From a virus, in the IMG/VR virus record IMGVR_UViG_3300021178_000028, positions 1 to 36,568 of that record: a stretch of 36,568 nt of DNA. One strand, written 5' to 3'. The notes under the pieces were generated by a model that was not told the origin of the DNA, did no database searches, and saw nothing but the letters and a program-made list of their open reading frames with translations. Below, piece by piece: positions 36,164 through 36,568 of this stretch. The translations under genes were made by a program, and so were the position numbers. How positions within the stretch are numbered: position 1 is the first letter of the stretch; each line of letters starts with the position of its first letter.

Positions 36164-36568
36164 CTATTTGCACTCCCCGATAATCTCGCGTTTTAAAGCT
36201 CCGAATTTTTCTTCATCCCCAATCACTTCGCCATGTAAGGCGACAACCCAAAGGCGCTTGCCTTTCCATTTAGGCGGGATTAAGGTAGCGTGCAAGGCTC
36301 GACTTCCACATAATTCAAGCGGGCCTTTAATCTCTTGAATATCTCCCGGCTTCACCGCTTCTCCTGTTCCTCCATTGCAAGGCTTTCCATCGGCATCTGA
36401 CCACCATAAAGCAATCTGAACGTTCTCTTTGTAGATTTGACTAAGGCGTTCTTTCTGTGCTTTAGGCCAAAAGGCGGCGAATCCAGCGACACTCGCAAGC
36501 CAGTATTCTCCTGTAACTTCGCCGTAGCCGGAGCCGTAGCCGTAGCCGTAGCCGGAGCCGTAGCCGTA
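36164..36568 (-). CDS. YG-repeat protein, C-terminal part (continues at left end of window)
   Basis: An open frame enters from the right edge. It begins with Tyr-Gly and Ser-Gly repeats encoded by hexanucleotide units (about residues 1-17 of the visible part), followed by a folded domain: EYWLASVAGFAAFWPKAQKERL, WWSDADGKPCNGG, KGPLELCGSRALHATLIPPKWKGKRLWVVALHGEVIGDEEKFG. With the 17 N-terminal residues at 1-51 it forms a protein of about 150 residues. Similar repeat-headed small proteins occur in phages, but the function is not known to me. Confidence 0.75.
   Translation of the reverse strand, partial: YGYGSGYGYGYGSGYGEVTGEYWLASVAGFAAFWPKAQKERLSQIYKENVQIALWWSDADGKPCNGGTGEAVKPGDIQEIKGPLELCGSRALHATLIPPKWKGKRLWVVALHGEVIGDEEKFGALKREIIGECK
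36521..36568. repeat. GCCGTA/GCCGGA hexanucleotide repeat at the window ends
   Basis: Tandem GCCGTA and GCCGGA units run from about 36521 to the right edge, and about two more (1-15) start the window. They encode Tyr-Gly and Ser-Gly. The repeat probably stopped or closed the assembly here, so its true copy number is uncertain. Confidence 0.85.

Noticed and set aside
1-36568. Lysogeny module (integrase, CI-type repressor, attachment site)
   Set aside because: No integrase or full repressor was found, and without a host sequence an attachment site cannot be recognised.

Overview
The window reads as an apparently complete genome of a tailed double-stranded DNA phage (Caudoviricetes) with podovirus-like architecture, probably assembled from a metagenome. 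One reading frame leaves the right end (36164-36568, minus strand, Tyr-Gly/Ser-Gly repeats) and matches in strand, frame and repeat a short open frame at the left end (1-51, minus). The genome is therefore circular or circularly permuted, and the cut falls inside a hexanucleotide-repeat gene. The virion genes resemble N4-gp56-type capsid phages with a P22/T7-style portal, adaptor and nozzle. No integrase, RNA polymerase, tRNA or CRISPR array was seen, so lysogeny is not supported. A Gram-negative host is inferred from an M15 peptidase endolysin, a lipobox protein and Sec-type signal peptides.

Layout. A divergent control region (2376-2935) separates two transcription units. Rightward (plus): small Cys-rich proteins, a replisome-organizer-like protein with a candidate origin inside its gene (3940-4029), an SNF2 helicase, a DNA methyltransferase, HNH nucleases, a lipoprotein, a DUF551-type protein and other accessory genes, up to 10924. 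Leftward (minus): HNH, a zinc-finger protein, an ERF annealing protein, an OB-fold SSB-like protein, a DUF6948-like protein and the YG-repeat protein; then, across the junction, two winged-helix proteins, a VRR-NUC nuclease, TerS, a polytopic GT-C-like membrane protein, TerL, a strand-specific terminator (30611-30643), portal, scaffold-like protein, N4-gp56-like capsid, a GT4-like glycosyltransferase, three consecutive exported proteins, adaptor, nozzle, several Gln-rich probable ejection proteins, a histidine phosphatase, and a lysis cassette ending at 10908. The two units converge tail to tail at 10908-10924.

How it fits together. The early leftward genes look like a recombination set (ERF plus SSB). 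The rightward unit looks like a replication set (replisome organizer, helicase, methyltransferase). The late leftward genes package DNA, build the particle and lyse the host. Many genes overlap by ATGA/GTGA/TAATG, so translational coupling is common, and at least ten genes under 60 codons fit between longer ones.

Most unusual points: a 14-bp inverted operator-like pair with one copy in the spacer of the leftward promoter; a structured leader before the rightward operon; iteron-like and pentamer repeats inside the replication gene; a helix-turn-helix gene nested in another frame of an HNH gene; a lone plus-strand membrane-peptide gene with its own promoter inside the late minus-strand operon; two glycosyltransferases, a phosphatase and three secreted proteins embedded in the virion module.
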